Shown here: positions 18,040-26,844 of the stretch, piece after piece
Layout: each line of letters begins with the position of its first letter
Position numbering within the stretch: position 1 is the first letter of the stretch
NCBI RefSeq assembly: GCF_003601925.1
Contig: NZ_QZWH01000060.1
Location: forward strand, 1-64,000
Direction: 5' to 3'
DNA: 64,000 bases
Source of the DNA: Buttiauxella izardii
GTDB lineage: Bacteria > Pseudomonadota > Gammaproteobacteria > Enterobacterales > Enterobacteriaceae
Made by a program: the position numbers and the translations under genes
The notes under the pieces: model-generated
Databases searched by the model: none
Told to the model about the DNA's origin: nothing
What the model saw: the letters and a program-made list of their open reading frames with translations, nothing else

Positions 18040-18059
18040 TTTTGATACTTTATCTTGAT

Positions 18060-18092
18060 GGGCTGCGGAGATAATCTTTCGCAGCCCTTTTT
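18060..18092 (+). terminator. Rho-independent terminator of digH
   Basis: GGGCTGCG and CGCAGCCC form an 8-bp GC-rich stem with a 12-base loop, followed immediately by five T, 20 bp after the digH stop. Confidence 0.85.
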
Positions 18093-18291
18093 ATGACATA
18101 TTAAAAATAACAGCCCCCCAATTTATTATTTAATTAATATGAGTGGGTATGTTGAATGGTTGTTGGGAACAATAAGTGAACAATATTGAAGAAAATGTGA
18201 AGAACTAAAAATTGAGTTTATTCTGGTTGTCCCAGTTTCATATAACCCGATAATCAATTGCAATATTCACAGTGAAAAGCGGTACCCACAC

Positions 18292-18408
18292 ATGAAGAAA
18301 TTTGCATTGATTATCAGCAGCATAGTAATTGTTATGAGTCTTTCAGGCTGTATCTATCACGACGGTGGCCGCCATCACGGTTGGCATCATCACCACCACT
18401 ATCGTTAA
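18292..18408 (+). CDS. 38-residue histidine-rich lipoprotein
   Basis: ATG 18292 to TAA 18408 encodes MKKFALIISSIVIVMSLSGC followed by IYHDGGRHHGWHHHHHYR. Residues 1-19 are a lipoprotein signal peptide with lipobox LSGC (Cys20). The mature peptide is only 19 residues, of which eight are His, including a run of five. It should be a tiny lipid-anchored metal-binding peptide (Ni, Zn or Cu), a role I infer from composition only. It has its own upstream non-coding region of about 200 bp and a strong terminator 13 bp after the stop, so it is probably a real independent transcript. Confidence 0.65.
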   Translation: MKKFALIISSIVIVMSLSGCIYHDGGRHHGWHHHHHYR

Positions 18409-18420
18409 TTAACGAAAATA

Positions 18421-18458
18421 AAAACAACAAATCCCGATTATTTGGGTTTGTTGTTTTT
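18421..18458. terminator. Bidirectional terminator between the His-rich lipoprotein and paaY
   Basis: AACAACAAATCCC and GGGTTTGTTGTTTTT form a stem with one bulge. A-rich and T-rich flanks on the two sides allow termination in both directions for these convergent genes. Confidence 0.8.
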
Positions 18459-18478
18459 ATCAACAAAGATGCAGTTTG

Positions 18479-19072
18479 TCATACGCCTTTCGGCTGGTAC
18501 GAACTGCTCATGGTTTTTGCATCGCGACCGGGTTCCACCTCACGCAATGGTTCGACCTGATGCATCGTTTGCTGGCAGCGAATCACCAAATCCTGATATT
18601 CACGGGTGCCTTTTTTCTTCCACTCGAGTTCATCGGGGCGCAACTCGCGCACGAACTTTGCCGGGCTGCCGAGGATCATTTGGTTAGCGCCAAATTCCGC
18701 CCTGGCTTTTACAAACGCCGTGGCACCGACAATGCTGTTCTCTCCAATTTGTGCACCATCGAGAATCACCGCGTTCATGCCAATCAGCGCATTTTTGCCA
18801 ATTAAACAGCCGTGCAAAATCGCACCGTGGCCGATATGCCCGTCTTCTTCCACGACAGTGTCCTGTTCAGGGAAACCATGCATCACGCAATTATCCTGCA
18901 CGTTCGCCCCGTCTTTAACGATGATGCGCCCAAAGTCGCCGCGTAAACTGGCATTTGGACCGATATACACACGGTGCCCAAGCACCACATCGCCAATCAA
19001 TACCGCAGTGGGATGCACATAACTGTCTTCAGGGACGACCGGCGTCAACCCATCAATTTGATATATCGGCAT
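18479..19072 (-). CDS. paaY: Phenylacetate-pathway thioesterase PaaY
   Basis: A 197-residue left-handed beta-helix protein of the gamma-carbonic-anhydrase/hexapeptide family. Repeats such as [20 protein letters not shown] and [19 protein letters not shown], with the His ligands typical of the family, match E. coli PaaY (196 aa). PaaY hydrolyses CoA thioesters and protects the pathway from stalled ring-opened intermediates. It lies 9 bp downstream of paaX in the same orientation, the usual paaXY pair. Confidence 0.93.
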   Translation of the reverse strand: MPIYQIDGLTPVVPEDSYVHPTAVLIGDVVLGHRVYIGPNASLRGDFGRIIVKDGANVQDNCVMHGFPEQDTVVEEDGHIGHGAILHGCLIGKNALIGMNAVILDGAQIGENSIVGATAFVKARAEFGANQMILGSPAKFVRELRPDELEWKKKGTREYQDLVIRCQQTMHQVEPLREVEPGRDAKTMSSSYQPKGV

Positions 19073-19081
19073 AATTTCTCC

Positions 19082-20014
19082 TTAATCACTCAAATTAAGT
19101 CCGCCAAAACGCTGGAAATAACCGCTCCCCGGCTGCGGTAGATCGCCCACCGACGTTTCGCCATGTTCAGTGACAAACGCCAACGCACCGGGTGCAACAC
19201 GTTGATAAATATTGATGCATAACTGACGGGCACTTTGCCCCTGCCAGTGCGGCGGCAACAGTTCATCAGGCAACAGTGGATCTTTCAGCACCACGCGGCG
19301 ATAGAAATGGATCAGCAAAAGCTGAATCTGGAAACAACGCAGCGGGGTCAGCTCGCTTTCATCAGCTTCGCGCAGCAACGGCAACAATGGGCGGAACGAA
19401 TGAATAAACTCACCGTAACGTTCGTTTTTATCGGTCAGCAGCCAGCACTCTTCGACTCGTGCTTTTAACGCGGTTTTAGAGGCCTGCAACGGAGAACTGG
19501 CTTCAAAACACATCACGTTATCCGCCACGCCCGCTTCATGCAGCAGGCTTTGCACATCCGCCAGGTTTTGTGACGGCGACGCCATCAGGCTTGGCGCAAG
19601 CGTGCCAAACCCCTGCCAGATCAACTGTTTCTTGACTTGTTGCAGCGTGCTTTTCTCAAGCCCTTCGGACAGCAACAACAGCCATTTCCCGTCCCATTCC
19701 GGTTGCCCGGCACGGTAGATTTTCGCTTCTGCGCGGCGCGTCATACGCTGGCCCATTTCGGTCAGGCGGTAAAAGCTGCGCCGCCCAACGCGTTCCACAT
19801 CAAGCCAGCCCTCTTTATTGAGCCTGAACAGCGAGGTGCGAACAAAACGGTCACCGAAACCGAGGGATTCCAGCATTGTCGACAAGCTGCCGAGCCAGAT
19901 TTCTCCGCCGCGATGCGCCAGCGCATCACCATACAAAGAGACAATCAGCGACGTTCCACTTATCGGAACCGCGCTCACGGCCTGCTGAATAAACTGTTCC
20001 AGTTTGTTGCTCAT
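19082..20014 (-). CDS. paaX: Phenylacetyl-CoA-responsive repressor PaaX
   Basis: A 310-residue protein from MSNKLEQFIQQA; the reading frame continues 20 codons upstream, but homology and E. coli PaaX (316 aa) support this start. The N-terminal winged helix (SLYGDALAHRGGEIWLGSL, RFVRTSLFRLNKEGWL) binds operators in the paaZ/paaA promoter region and is released by phenylacetyl-CoA. The C-terminus ends at FGGLNLSD, about 8 residues shorter than the E. coli protein. It is followed by paaY. A toxin-antitoxin remnant separates it from paaK. Confidence 0.93.
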   Translation of the reverse strand: MSNKLEQFIQQAVSAVPISGTSLIVSLYGDALAHRGGEIWLGSLSTMLESLGFGDRFVRTSLFRLNKEGWLDVERVGRRSFYRLTEMGQRMTRRAEAKIYRAGQPEWDGKWLLLLSEGLEKSTLQQVKKQLIWQGFGTLAPSLMASPSQNLADVQSLLHEAGVADNVMCFEASSPLQASKTALKARVEECWLLTDKNERYGEFIHSFRPLLPLLREADESELTPLRCFQIQLLLIHFYRRVVLKDPLLPDELLPPHWQGQSARQLCINIYQRVAPGALAFVTEHGETSVGDLPQPGSGYFQRFGGLNLSD

Positions 20015-20297
20015 AAATCGCCTGAAAATCCGTTTAAAACCTTCAATAGATAAAACATAGCACAACAAAGGCAATAAAAATCATACTATTAGCAATGTGA
20101 TTCACATTTTTGTAAATTCTTAAATAGTTGAAGTGCTTATGGGGTGTCGTCGAGGGTGTCGCGGCGGTAAATATCCCCAAACTTTTGAATTTTGCGAGGC
20201 GCTTCCACGATGTTTATCTCGCTTATTGTGTGACCATTTTTTCCCCTTCATTCTTCCGTTGCATAAAACTCAAACCAATATTATGATTGGGTCATAA

Positions 20298-20444
20298 GTA
20301 AGGATTTTGTTCGATGGAAAGAGAAGATTTTGGCTTACGGCGTCCGATAAAGGTCATTTCTATGAATTTTCCTCAGCGGAACAACTGCTGGAAGATTTTT
20401 TTAAGCATAGTGAAGAGATAATTAAACGAAGGAGAAAGCGATGA
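20298..20444 (+). pseudogene. Truncated partner (possible TumE-like toxin) of the downstream antitoxin
   Basis: An open frame begins after a TAA at 20295-20297 and runs to TGA 20442-20444, overlapping the next gene's ATG by 4 bp (ATGA). Its product contains FDGKRRFWLTASDKGHFYEF, then SSAEQLLEDFFKH and a basic tail EEIIKRRRKR. This looks like the C-terminal half of a small globular protein with no proper start: only a TTG at 20307 with a poor ribosome-binding site. Partners of HVO_A0114-type antitoxins are usually TumE-like toxins of about 100 residues encoded just upstream. I infer that the 5' half has been lost. The family call is tentative. Confidence 0.4.
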
Positions 20445-20818
20445 AGGCAAGAATCGGAATCATGCAAAATGCACTTATCCAAAAACATATGCTGGCTATT
20501 GTGTCCGGAAGGTATCAGCGGCCACCGGATGAACCTAAAATTTGGTTCACATCAATCAACGCGTTAGGTCAAATCCTTAACCCTGAAAACATCGCACTCT
20601 TGCGACTGATAGCCAAACATCAGCCAGAAACTATCTCTGAACTGGCAGCGCTCTCCAACCGGCAGCTCAGTAATTTGTCCGTTACCTTGCAAACCCTAAA
20701 CGGTTACGGCTTCGTTGAGCTAATCAAAACCGGTCGTAAAGTTACCCCTAAAGCGCTATATACCGACTTTGAAATCATTGTCGACAGCGCCCTTGAAGCC
20801 CGCATCAACGCCGCATAA
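20441..20818 (+). CDS. HVO_A0114/TumA-like MarR-type DNA-binding protein (probable antitoxin)
   Basis: A 125-residue protein with AAGGAG 6 bases before ATG. Residues about 45-110 form a winged helix (ILNPENIALLRLIAKHQPET, ISELAALSNRQLSNLSVTLQ, GYGFVELIK) typical of the HVO_A0114/TumA antitoxin group. Its start overlaps the stop of the truncated upstream frame by 4 bp, the usual coupling of such pairs. In two-gene systems it would neutralise the upstream toxin and repress the operon. With the partner truncated, it is probably an orphan antitoxin. It sits between paaX and paaK, where E. coli has nothing. Confidence 0.6.
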   Translation: MKARIGIMQNALIQKHMLAIVSGRYQRPPDEPKIWFTSINALGQILNPENIALLRLIAKHQPETISELAALSNRQLSNLSVTLQTLNGYGFVELIKTGRKVTPKALYTDFEIIVDSALEARINAA

Positions 20819-20822
20819 TTAA

Positions 20823-20838
20823 GCCCCTTTTCAGGGGC
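20823..20838. terminator. Terminator hairpin between the antitoxin gene and paaK
   Basis: GCCCC and GGGGC form a short GC stem around TTTTCA, between convergent stops at 20818 and 20846. The T-tract is weak on both sides. Confidence 0.5.
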
Positions 20839-20845
20839 CTTATCT

Positions 20846-22162
20846 TTACTGATTCGCCGCCTGGCGCAAATCACAAACACGAATCGCTTTGCCTTCCGAA
20901 CGTGGCAGGCTGCCGCAGTTCGCAATGGTGACATCGGTCGAAATCCCCACCATTGATTTAATGCGGTGGCGCAACTGGTGGCACACCGAGCAGCGCTGTT
21001 CATGGCTCAGATGCAAACTGCTTTCTTTTAATTCTACTTTGACGGACAGCGTGTCGAGATGGCCGTCGCGATGCACTTCGAGTTGATAGTGCGGTGCGAG
21101 ATGCTCGAACTTCACAATCTCTTCTTCCAGCTGTGACGGGAATACATTCACACCACGGATAATCAACATGTCATCCGAGCGCCCCGTGATGCGATCCATA
21201 CGGCGCATGGTGCGAGCAGTGCCCGGCAACAAGCGAGTCAGATCGCGGGTGCGGTAACGGATCACCGGTAACGCTTCTTTGGTTAGCGTGGTGAACAGTA
21301 ATTCGCCCTGCTCGCCGTCTTCCAGCGGTGCGCCGCTGATAGGATTAACGATTTCCGGGTAGAAATGGTCTTCCCAGATGGTCGGGCCGTCGGTGGTTTC
21401 CAGACACTCCATCGCCACACCCGGCCCCATCACTTCTGACAGGCCATAAATGTCCAGCGCGGTGATCCCAAGGCGGCGTTCGATTTCCCGACGCATCGCG
21501 TTAGTCCACGGTTCCGCGCCAAATACGCCCACACGCAGCGAGCAATCCCGCGCATCGCCGCCCATCTGGCGTTCCAGTTCTTCAATCAAATTCAGACACC
21601 AGGATGGCGTGACCATAATCATATCCGGGCGGAAATCGCGGATCAGTTGCGCTTGTTTTTCAGTCTGCCCGCCAGACATCGGGATCACTGTAGCGCCGAG
21701 GCGTTCAGCGCCGTAATGCGCACCTAAACCGCCGGTAAACAGCCCGTAACCATAGGCGACGTGAATCTTATCTTTTGGCGTGCCCCCCGCTGCGCGCAGC
21801 GAACGGGCAACAATATCCGCCCAGGTGTCGATATCTTTTTGCGTATAGCCGACGACCGTGGGTTTACCTGTGGTGCCGGAGGACGCATGAATACGCACGA
21901 TCTGCTCCATCGGCACCGCGAAAGTGTCGAACGGATAGTTGTCGCGCAGGTCTTGTTTGGTGGTGCAAGGAAAGAGGCGAATATCCTTCAGCTCTTTAAA
22001 ATCATCAGGATGCACACCCGCCGCATCAAACTTGCGTTGGTACATCGGCACGTTGTTGTAGGCGTGATTAAGCGTCCATTTCATGCGCTGCGTTTGCAGG
22101 GCTTGCAGCTCATCAACTGACGAGGTTTCAATCGGTTCCAGCTTTGTAGGAGAGGTTATCAT
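20846..22162 (-). CDS. paaK: Phenylacetate-CoA ligase PaaK
   Basis: A 438-residue adenylate-forming enzyme that activates phenylacetate with CoA and ATP, the first step of the pathway. The phosphate-binding loop HASSGTTGKPTVVGYT is near residue 95. YGLSEVMGPG and the hinge region GRSDDMLIIRGVNVFPSQLE match E. coli PaaK almost throughout (437 aa). It is the last gene of the paaABCDEFGHIJK operon, 22 bp after paaJ. Confidence 0.96.
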   Translation of the reverse strand: MITSPTKLEPIETSSVDELQALQTQRMKWTLNHAYNNVPMYQRKFDAAGVHPDDFKELKDIRLFPCTTKQDLRDNYPFDTFAVPMEQIVRIHASSGTTGKPTVVGYTQKDIDTWADIVARSLRAAGGTPKDKIHVAYGYGLFTGGLGAHYGAERLGATVIPMSGGQTEKQAQLIRDFRPDMIMVTPSWCLNLIEELERQMGGDARDCSLRVGVFGAEPWTNAMRREIERRLGITALDIYGLSEVMGPGVAMECLETTDGPTIWEDHFYPEIVNPISGAPLEDGEQGELLFTTLTKEALPVIRYRTRDLTRLLPGTARTMRRMDRITGRSDDMLIIRGVNVFPSQLEEEIVKFEHLAPHYQLEVHRDGHLDTLSVKVELKESSLHLSHEQRCSVCHQLRHRIKSMVGISTDVTIANCGSLPRSEGKAIRVCDLRQAANQ

Positions 22163-22184
22163 TATAGGTTACTCGCAGGGTTGA

Positions 22185-23393
22185 TTAGCTCACACGCTCA
22201 AGGATCAGGGCAATGCCCTGACCAACGCCGATACACATCGTACACAGAGCGTAACGCCCTTTGCGGCGATGCAATTCGTGGCTGGCGGTCAGCGCCAGTC
22301 GGGTTCCACTCATGCCTAACGGATGGCCTAATGCGATCGCTCCGCCGTTGGGATTAACCTGTGGGGCGTCGTCAGGCAACCCCAGTTGGCGCAACACGCC
22401 CAACGCTTGCGCGGCAAAGGCTTCATTCAGTTCGATAACGTCCATGTCGTTGATAGAAAGCCCCGCCAGTTCCAGCACTTTGCGTGTAGCCGGTACTGGC
22501 CCAAGCCCCATCAGGCGCGGCTCCACGCCTGCTGTTGCCATCGCCACAATGCGCGTTTTCGGCGTTAAACCGTGGCGCTGTGCAGCGGCAGCACTGGCTA
22601 TAATCAGCGCGGCGGCGCCATCGTTCACGCCAGACGCATTCCCCGCGGTGATCACGCCGTTTTTACGAAATGGCGCTTTCAGCTCGTTCAGTTGTTGCAG
22701 AGTTGTTTCCGGGCGCGGATGTTCGTCTTCGCGAATTTCCGTCACCATGCCTTTCTTTACTTTCAACACAACCGGCACGATTTCCTTTGCCAGTACGCCA
22801 TTTTCAAGCGCCTGCTGCGCTCGTTGCTGGCTACGCCAGGCAAAGGCATCTTGATCTTCACGGCTAATATTTAACAACTCAGCTACATTCTCCGCCGTTT
22901 CGGGCATGCTGTCAGTACCAAAGTGCTCAGCCATGAGCGGGTTCACAAAACGCCAGCCAATGGTGGTATCAAACATCTCCGCCTGGCGCTGGAAAGGCGT
23001 GTTGGCCTTGCCCATCACAAACGGTGCGCGGGACATAGACTCCACGCCTCCGGCAATCATCAACTGCGCATCTCCGGCCTTAATCGCCCGCGCCGCAAAA
23101 CCTAACGCATCCAGACCCGAACCACACAAGCGGTTGATGGTGGTGCCGGAAAGTGTTGGTGGAAGCCCTGCCAGCAGCGTCGCCATGCGCGCCACATTGC
23201 GGTTATCTTCACCCGCCTGGTTGGCACAGCCGAGAATCACGTCGTCCACCGCGTTCCAGTCCAGATTCGGGTAACGCGCCATTAATTCTTTCAGCGGAAT
23301 TGCGGCTAAATCGTCGGCCCGCACCGAAGAAAGCGCGCCGCCGTAGCGGCCAATCGGCGTGCGCACACCGTCACAAATAAATGCGTCAATCAT
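22185..23393 (-). CDS. paaJ: 3-oxoadipyl-CoA / 3-oxo-5,6-dehydrosuberyl-CoA thiolase PaaJ
   Basis: A 402-residue thiolase. The nucleophilic Cys lies in [11 protein letters not shown] near residue 90. The catalytic His is in [16 protein letters not shown] and the second Cys in [11 protein letters not shown]. In phenylacetate degradation it acts twice, releasing acetyl-CoA and finally succinyl-CoA. Its ATG overlaps the paaI stop (ATGA), so the two are translationally coupled. Confidence 0.95.
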   Translation of the reverse strand: MIDAFICDGVRTPIGRYGGALSSVRADDLAAIPLKELMARYPNLDWNAVDDVILGCANQAGEDNRNVARMATLLAGLPPTLSGTTINRLCGSGLDALGFAARAIKAGDAQLMIAGGVESMSRAPFVMGKANTPFQRQAEMFDTTIGWRFVNPLMAEHFGTDSMPETAENVAELLNISREDQDAFAWRSQQRAQQALENGVLAKEIVPVVLKVKKGMVTEIREDEHPRPETTLQQLNELKAPFRKNGVITAGNASGVNDGAAALIIASAAAAQRHGLTPKTRIVAMATAGVEPRLMGLGPVPATRKVLELAGLSINDMDVIELNEAFAAQALGVLRQLGLPDDAPQVNPNGGAIALGHPLGMSGTRLALTASHELHRRKGRYALCTMCIGVGQGIALILERVS

Positions 23394-23815
23394 AGTTTGG
23401 CTCCTGAAACAGTCGTCCCGATACGGTGCGAACGCCCACGAAACAGCGCCACCGTTTTCTCATGTTGGTTAATGATTTCAATGTCATACACCCCGGTCTG
23501 CCGCCCTTGGGTACGCACCTTCGCAATCGCGGTTAGCGTGTCACCTGCGATTCCAGGCCGCACAAAATCAATACTGCAACCGGATGCCACCGCCGCCAGC
23601 CCCTGGCTGTTGCAGGCGTAAGCAAAGGCGGTATCGGCCAGCGTAAACAATTGCCCGCCGTGGCAGGTCTGATGGCCGTTGAGCATCGCCTCGGTGATGG
23701 TCATTGTCAGGCGGGCAAAACCGTCGCCCATCTCCTGAATCTCAATGCCCATCTGCTGTGCGCAGTTGTCGCGAGCGTACATTTCCCGGGCGTTCGCCCA
23801 TGCATTAATGCTCAT
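23390..23815 (-). CDS. paaI: Hot-dog acyl-CoA thioesterase PaaI
   Basis: A 141-residue hot-dog fold protein with the PaaI signature [22 protein letters not shown]. It hydrolyses ring-hydroxylated phenylacetyl-CoA and similar dead-end thioesters and frees CoA in the cytosol. Its start overlaps the paaH end by 11 bp, and its stop overlaps the paaJ start. Confidence 0.94.
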   Translation of the reverse strand: MSINAWANAREMYARDNCAQQMGIEIQEMGDGFARLTMTITEAMLNGHQTCHGGQLFTLADTAFAYACNSQGLAAVASGCSIDFVRPGIAGDTLTAIAKVRTQGRQTGVYDIEIINQHEKTVALFRGRSHRIGTTVSGAKL

Positions 23816-25286
23816 GTTGCGTCTCCAGTAGCGTGCGTTGGCGCAGTAATGACGTTGGGCGATAGCGCTCTTCGCCGTAATGTTGTTGCAGGTTTTCCAT
23901 CAGGCGCAGCACGTTTTGCCAGCCGAGTTCAGCTCCCCACGCCAGCGGGCCGTGCGGGTAATTCACGCCCAGACGCATGGCGGTATCAATGTCCTGTTCG
24001 CTGGCAACGCCTTTCTGAGCCGCGTCCGTCGCTTCGTTGGCTAACATGGCGACCGTGCGCCACACCAACATGCCGGGGTAGTCGGCGATCATCAGCACCT
24101 GTTTACCTTGTTGCTGGAAGAAGTGAATCACTTTGGCATTTTGTTCCGCGCTGTTATTTGCCGCAGCCGCCAGCACAACCAATGGCGAACGCTGCCAGTC
24201 GTTGACTAAATCCAGCAGCACGACCGGGCGTTGCAGGCGTTTCGCCAGTTGCGTTGCGCTTTCACCTTGCGTGACCTGAACCCAGACTTCGTCCAGTTCG
24301 GCATAAGAATCGGTGACAACGTCACCTGACTCGCGATTATTCAACCAGGCCGCACGACCCTGGCGATGAATCTGGTTCGCCCCAGCGCTGGCAGGCTCTG
24401 CCGGGAGATACGGCAGTTCTTCGTTTAACGGCCAGCGATACACACCCTGCCCGGTTTTTTTACCCAGCCGTTTGCCGAGCACCAATTCTTGTTGAATCAG
24501 CGACGGCAAGAAACGGCGTTCCTGCCAGAAGCCGTTAAACACCGAGCACGTCACGGCAAAGTTCACGTCCTGGCCGATCAAATCAGTCAGGGCCAGCGGC
24601 CCCATTGGGAAGCCGCCGCAATCACGCAATGCCGCATCAATCACTCCCGCAGGCGCAACGTTCTCTTCCAGCGCACGCCAGGCTTCGGCGTAAAACGGAC
24701 GCGCCACGCGGTTGACGATAAACCCAGGCGTTGAATGGCAGCGCACCGGCTGTTTTCCCCAACGCAGCGCCAGCGCGGTTAAGCTTTCCAGCACCGTTGG
24801 GGACGTTTCCAGCCCGCTCACTACTTCCACCAGTTTCATCACCGGAGCCGGGTTAAAGAAGTGCAGCCCAGCCACGCGCTGCGGGTGTTCAACGCCGCTG
24901 GCAATCGCGGTAATGGAAATCGATGAAGTGTTGCTGGCAAAAATTGCTTCGGGCGAACAGACCGCTGCCAGCTCACGAAAGATCGACTGTTTAATGTCGA
25001 TTTGCTCCGCAGCGGCTTCAATGACCAGGGCCGCATCCGCCAGTTCACCGAGTTCCTGCGCCGCTGTTAAACGGCTGACGATGGCGTTTTTATCACCCTC
25101 CGCCAGTTTCCCTTTCGCGACACGGGCGCTAAGAGAAGTGGCAATATTGTCGATAGCCCGCCGTGCCGCGCCGTCCTGAATGTCATAAATTTTGACTGTG
25201 TGCCCGGCCTGCGCCGCAACCTGCGCAATGCCCGCGCCCATGGTTCCGCTGCCAATTACGGCGATAATAGAATGTGGCGTCAGCAT
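23805..25286 (-). CDS. paaH: 3-hydroxyadipyl-CoA dehydrogenase PaaH
   Basis: A 493-residue NAD-dependent 3-hydroxyacyl-CoA dehydrogenase, slightly longer than E. coli PaaH (475 aa). The dinucleotide motif VIGSGTMGAGIAQVAA is at the N-terminus, and AGLHFFNPAPVMKLVEVV and TPGFIVNRVARPFYAEAW form the catalytic/substrate region. It has the duplicated C-terminal domain (ADYPGMLVWRTVAMLANEA). The extra residues fall in the variable linker near 330-350. It oxidises 3-hydroxyadipyl-CoA to 3-oxoadipyl-CoA. Confidence 0.94.
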   Translation of the reverse strand: MLTPHSIIAVIGSGTMGAGIAQVAAQAGHTVKIYDIQDGAARRAIDNIATSLSARVAKGKLAEGDKNAIVSRLTAAQELGELADAALVIEAAAEQIDIKQSIFRELAAVCSPEAIFASNTSSISITAIASGVEHPQRVAGLHFFNPAPVMKLVEVVSGLETSPTVLESLTALALRWGKQPVRCHSTPGFIVNRVARPFYAEAWRALEENVAPAGVIDAALRDCGGFPMGPLALTDLIGQDVNFAVTCSVFNGFWQERRFLPSLIQQELVLGKRLGKKTGQGVYRWPLNEELPYLPAEPASAGANQIHRQGRAAWLNNRESGDVVTDSYAELDEVWVQVTQGESATQLAKRLQRPVVLLDLVNDWQRSPLVVLAAAANNSAEQNAKVIHFFQQQGKQVLMIADYPGMLVWRTVAMLANEATDAAQKGVASEQDIDTAMRLGVNYPHGPLAWGAELGWQNVLRLMENLQQHYGEERYRPTSLLRQRTLLETQHEH

Positions 25287-25288
25287 GA

Positions 25289-26074
25289 TTATTTCCCCTT
25301 GAACGCGGGTGTACGTTTTGCCAGAAATGCCGATACCCCTTCGCGATAATCTTCGCTGCGCCCTGCAAGCCGCTGGTAATCGCGTTCGAGTTCGAGCTGC
25401 TGATCCAGTGTGTTGGTTTCGGATGCCAACAGTGCTTTTTTTACCAGGCCCAGGCCAAACGTCGGCTGGCTGGCAAAATGCGTAGCGAGCTGGCGCGCGG
25501 TGTCGGTTAAGGCTTCATCATCCACCACCTGCCAAATCATGCCCCACTGATGCGCCTGTTCGGCGCTGAGTTTGTCCCCCATCAGCGCCAGACCCATGGC
25601 ACGCGCACGTCCGGCCAGACGCGGTAAAGTCCAGGTGCCGCCGCAGTCAGGAACCAGCCCCAACTTGCTAAAAGACATAATGAAATTCACCGAACGCGCC
25701 GCAATCACGATGTCGCACCCCAGCGCCAGCATCGCTCCGGCCCCCGCTGCCACACCGTTTACCGCCGCAATCACCGGCTTTGGCAATGCGGCCAGGCGCT
25801 TGACCAGCGGGTTATAGAAGTTTTCTACCGATGCGCCTAAATCTGGCGCTTCCCCGGACGGATCAACATTGCGGTCGTTTAAATCCTGCCCCGCGCAAAA
25901 TGCCCTTCCCGCGCCGGTTATTAACAGGCAACGAATGGTGTCGTCGCGCTCGGCCTGCGTCAGCACTTGCGCAAGCTGGCGGTGCATTTCGTCGTTAAAA
26001 CTGTTCAGGCGCTCCGGGCGATTTAACGTCAGCGTCATCACGCCGTTTTGCACGTCACTGAGAATGAAATTCAT
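25289..26074 (-). CDS. paaG: Ring-1,2-epoxyphenylacetyl-CoA isomerase PaaG
   Basis: A 261-residue crotonase-fold enzyme matching E. coli PaaG (262 aa). The oxyanion-hole segments GAGRAFCAGQDLNDR and NGVAAGAGAMLALGCD and the KLGLVPDCGGTW block, with its catalytic Asp, are present. It isomerises the epoxide to an oxepin-CoA before ring opening by PaaZ. It starts 2 bp after the paaF stop and is followed 2 bp later by paaH. Confidence 0.95.
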   Translation of the reverse strand: MNFILSDVQNGVMTLTLNRPERLNSFNDEMHRQLAQVLTQAERDDTIRCLLITGAGRAFCAGQDLNDRNVDPSGEAPDLGASVENFYNPLVKRLAALPKPVIAAVNGVAAGAGAMLALGCDIVIAARSVNFIMSFSKLGLVPDCGGTWTLPRLAGRARAMGLALMGDKLSAEQAHQWGMIWQVVDDEALTDTARQLATHFASQPTFGLGLVKKALLASETNTLDQQLELERDYQRLAGRSEDYREGVSAFLAKRTPAFKGK

Positions 26075-26076
26075 AG

Positions 26077-26844
26077 TTATCGTCCTTTAAACACAGCGGG
26101 TCGTTTTTCGAGGAAAGCATTGATGCCTTCCTGCCGGTCTTCGGTGGCGGCAAGCAGCGTAAAGAGCTGGCGCTCCTGCTGTAATCCCTGAGTCAGAGAG
26201 AGTTCGTGCGCCTGGCGCAGCGCGGTTTTTGCCGCCTGCAACGCCAGCGGCGCATGTTGTGCGATGCGTGCTGCCAGTTTTTGCGCGTACTCCATCGTCA
26301 GCGCCGCCGGGTAAACATTGGCGACTAATCCCGCCTGTTGCGCTTGTTCGGCAGTGATAGCTTCACCTGTGAGCACCATTTTGTAGGCCAGCGCTTTGCC
26401 GACGCTGCGAATCAAACGCTGTGTGCCGCCTGCACCGGGCATGATTCCGAGGGTGATTTCCGGCAGACCAAAACGCGCGTTGTCGCCCGCCAGCGTGATG
26501 TCACACAGCATCGCCAGTTCGCAGCCTGCGCCGAGCGCATAACCGTTCACCGCCGCCAGTAATGGCTTATTAAATCGTTCGATGCGCGCCCAAAGTTGCG
26601 GGCGTAGGTCGTTAAGCGTGGCGGGCATATCGCGGCTCGCCATCTCTTTAAGATCCGCTCCGGCGGCAAAGAAACGCTCGTTGCCGGTGATCACCACCGC
26701 GCCGATAGCGTCATCGTTTTGCGCCGCTTCCAGCGTCTGAGCCAGTTGCTCGAGCAGCGCGTTGTTGAGTGCGTTACGCGCCGCCGGACGGTTTAACGTC
26801 AGCGTTAATACGCGTTGGTTTTGTTCAATCAGCAATTCGCTCAT
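26077..26844 (-). CDS. paaF: 2,3-dehydroadipyl-CoA hydratase PaaF
   Basis: A 255-residue enoyl-CoA hydratase of the crotonase family, the same length as E. coli PaaF. GYALGAGCELAMLCD and LPEITLGIMPGAGGTQRL carry the two catalytic glutamates of classical hydratases. The ATG at 26844 shares one base with the paaE stop (TGATG), so the GTG 3 bp earlier is unlikely to be used. It hydrates 2,3-dehydroadipyl-CoA to 3-hydroxyadipyl-CoA. Confidence 0.95.
   Translation of the reverse strand: MSELLIEQNQRVLTLTLNRPAARNALNNALLEQLAQTLEAAQNDDAIGAVVITGNERFFAAGADLKEMASRDMPATLNDLRPQLWARIERFNKPLLAAVNGYALGAGCELAMLCDITLAGDNARFGLPEITLGIMPGAGGTQRLIRSVGKALAYKMVLTGEAITAEQAQQAGLVANVYPAALTMEYAQKLAARIAQHAPLALQAAKTALRQAHELSLTQGLQQERQLFTLLAATEDRQEGINAFLEKRPAVFKGR

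Noticed and set aside
20120-20297. Frame upstream of the truncated toxin as its missing N-terminal half
   Set aside because: It is in the same frame and ends at TAA 20295, but the translation shows no pattern expected of a toxin N-terminus, so I could not support a simple nonsense mutation.
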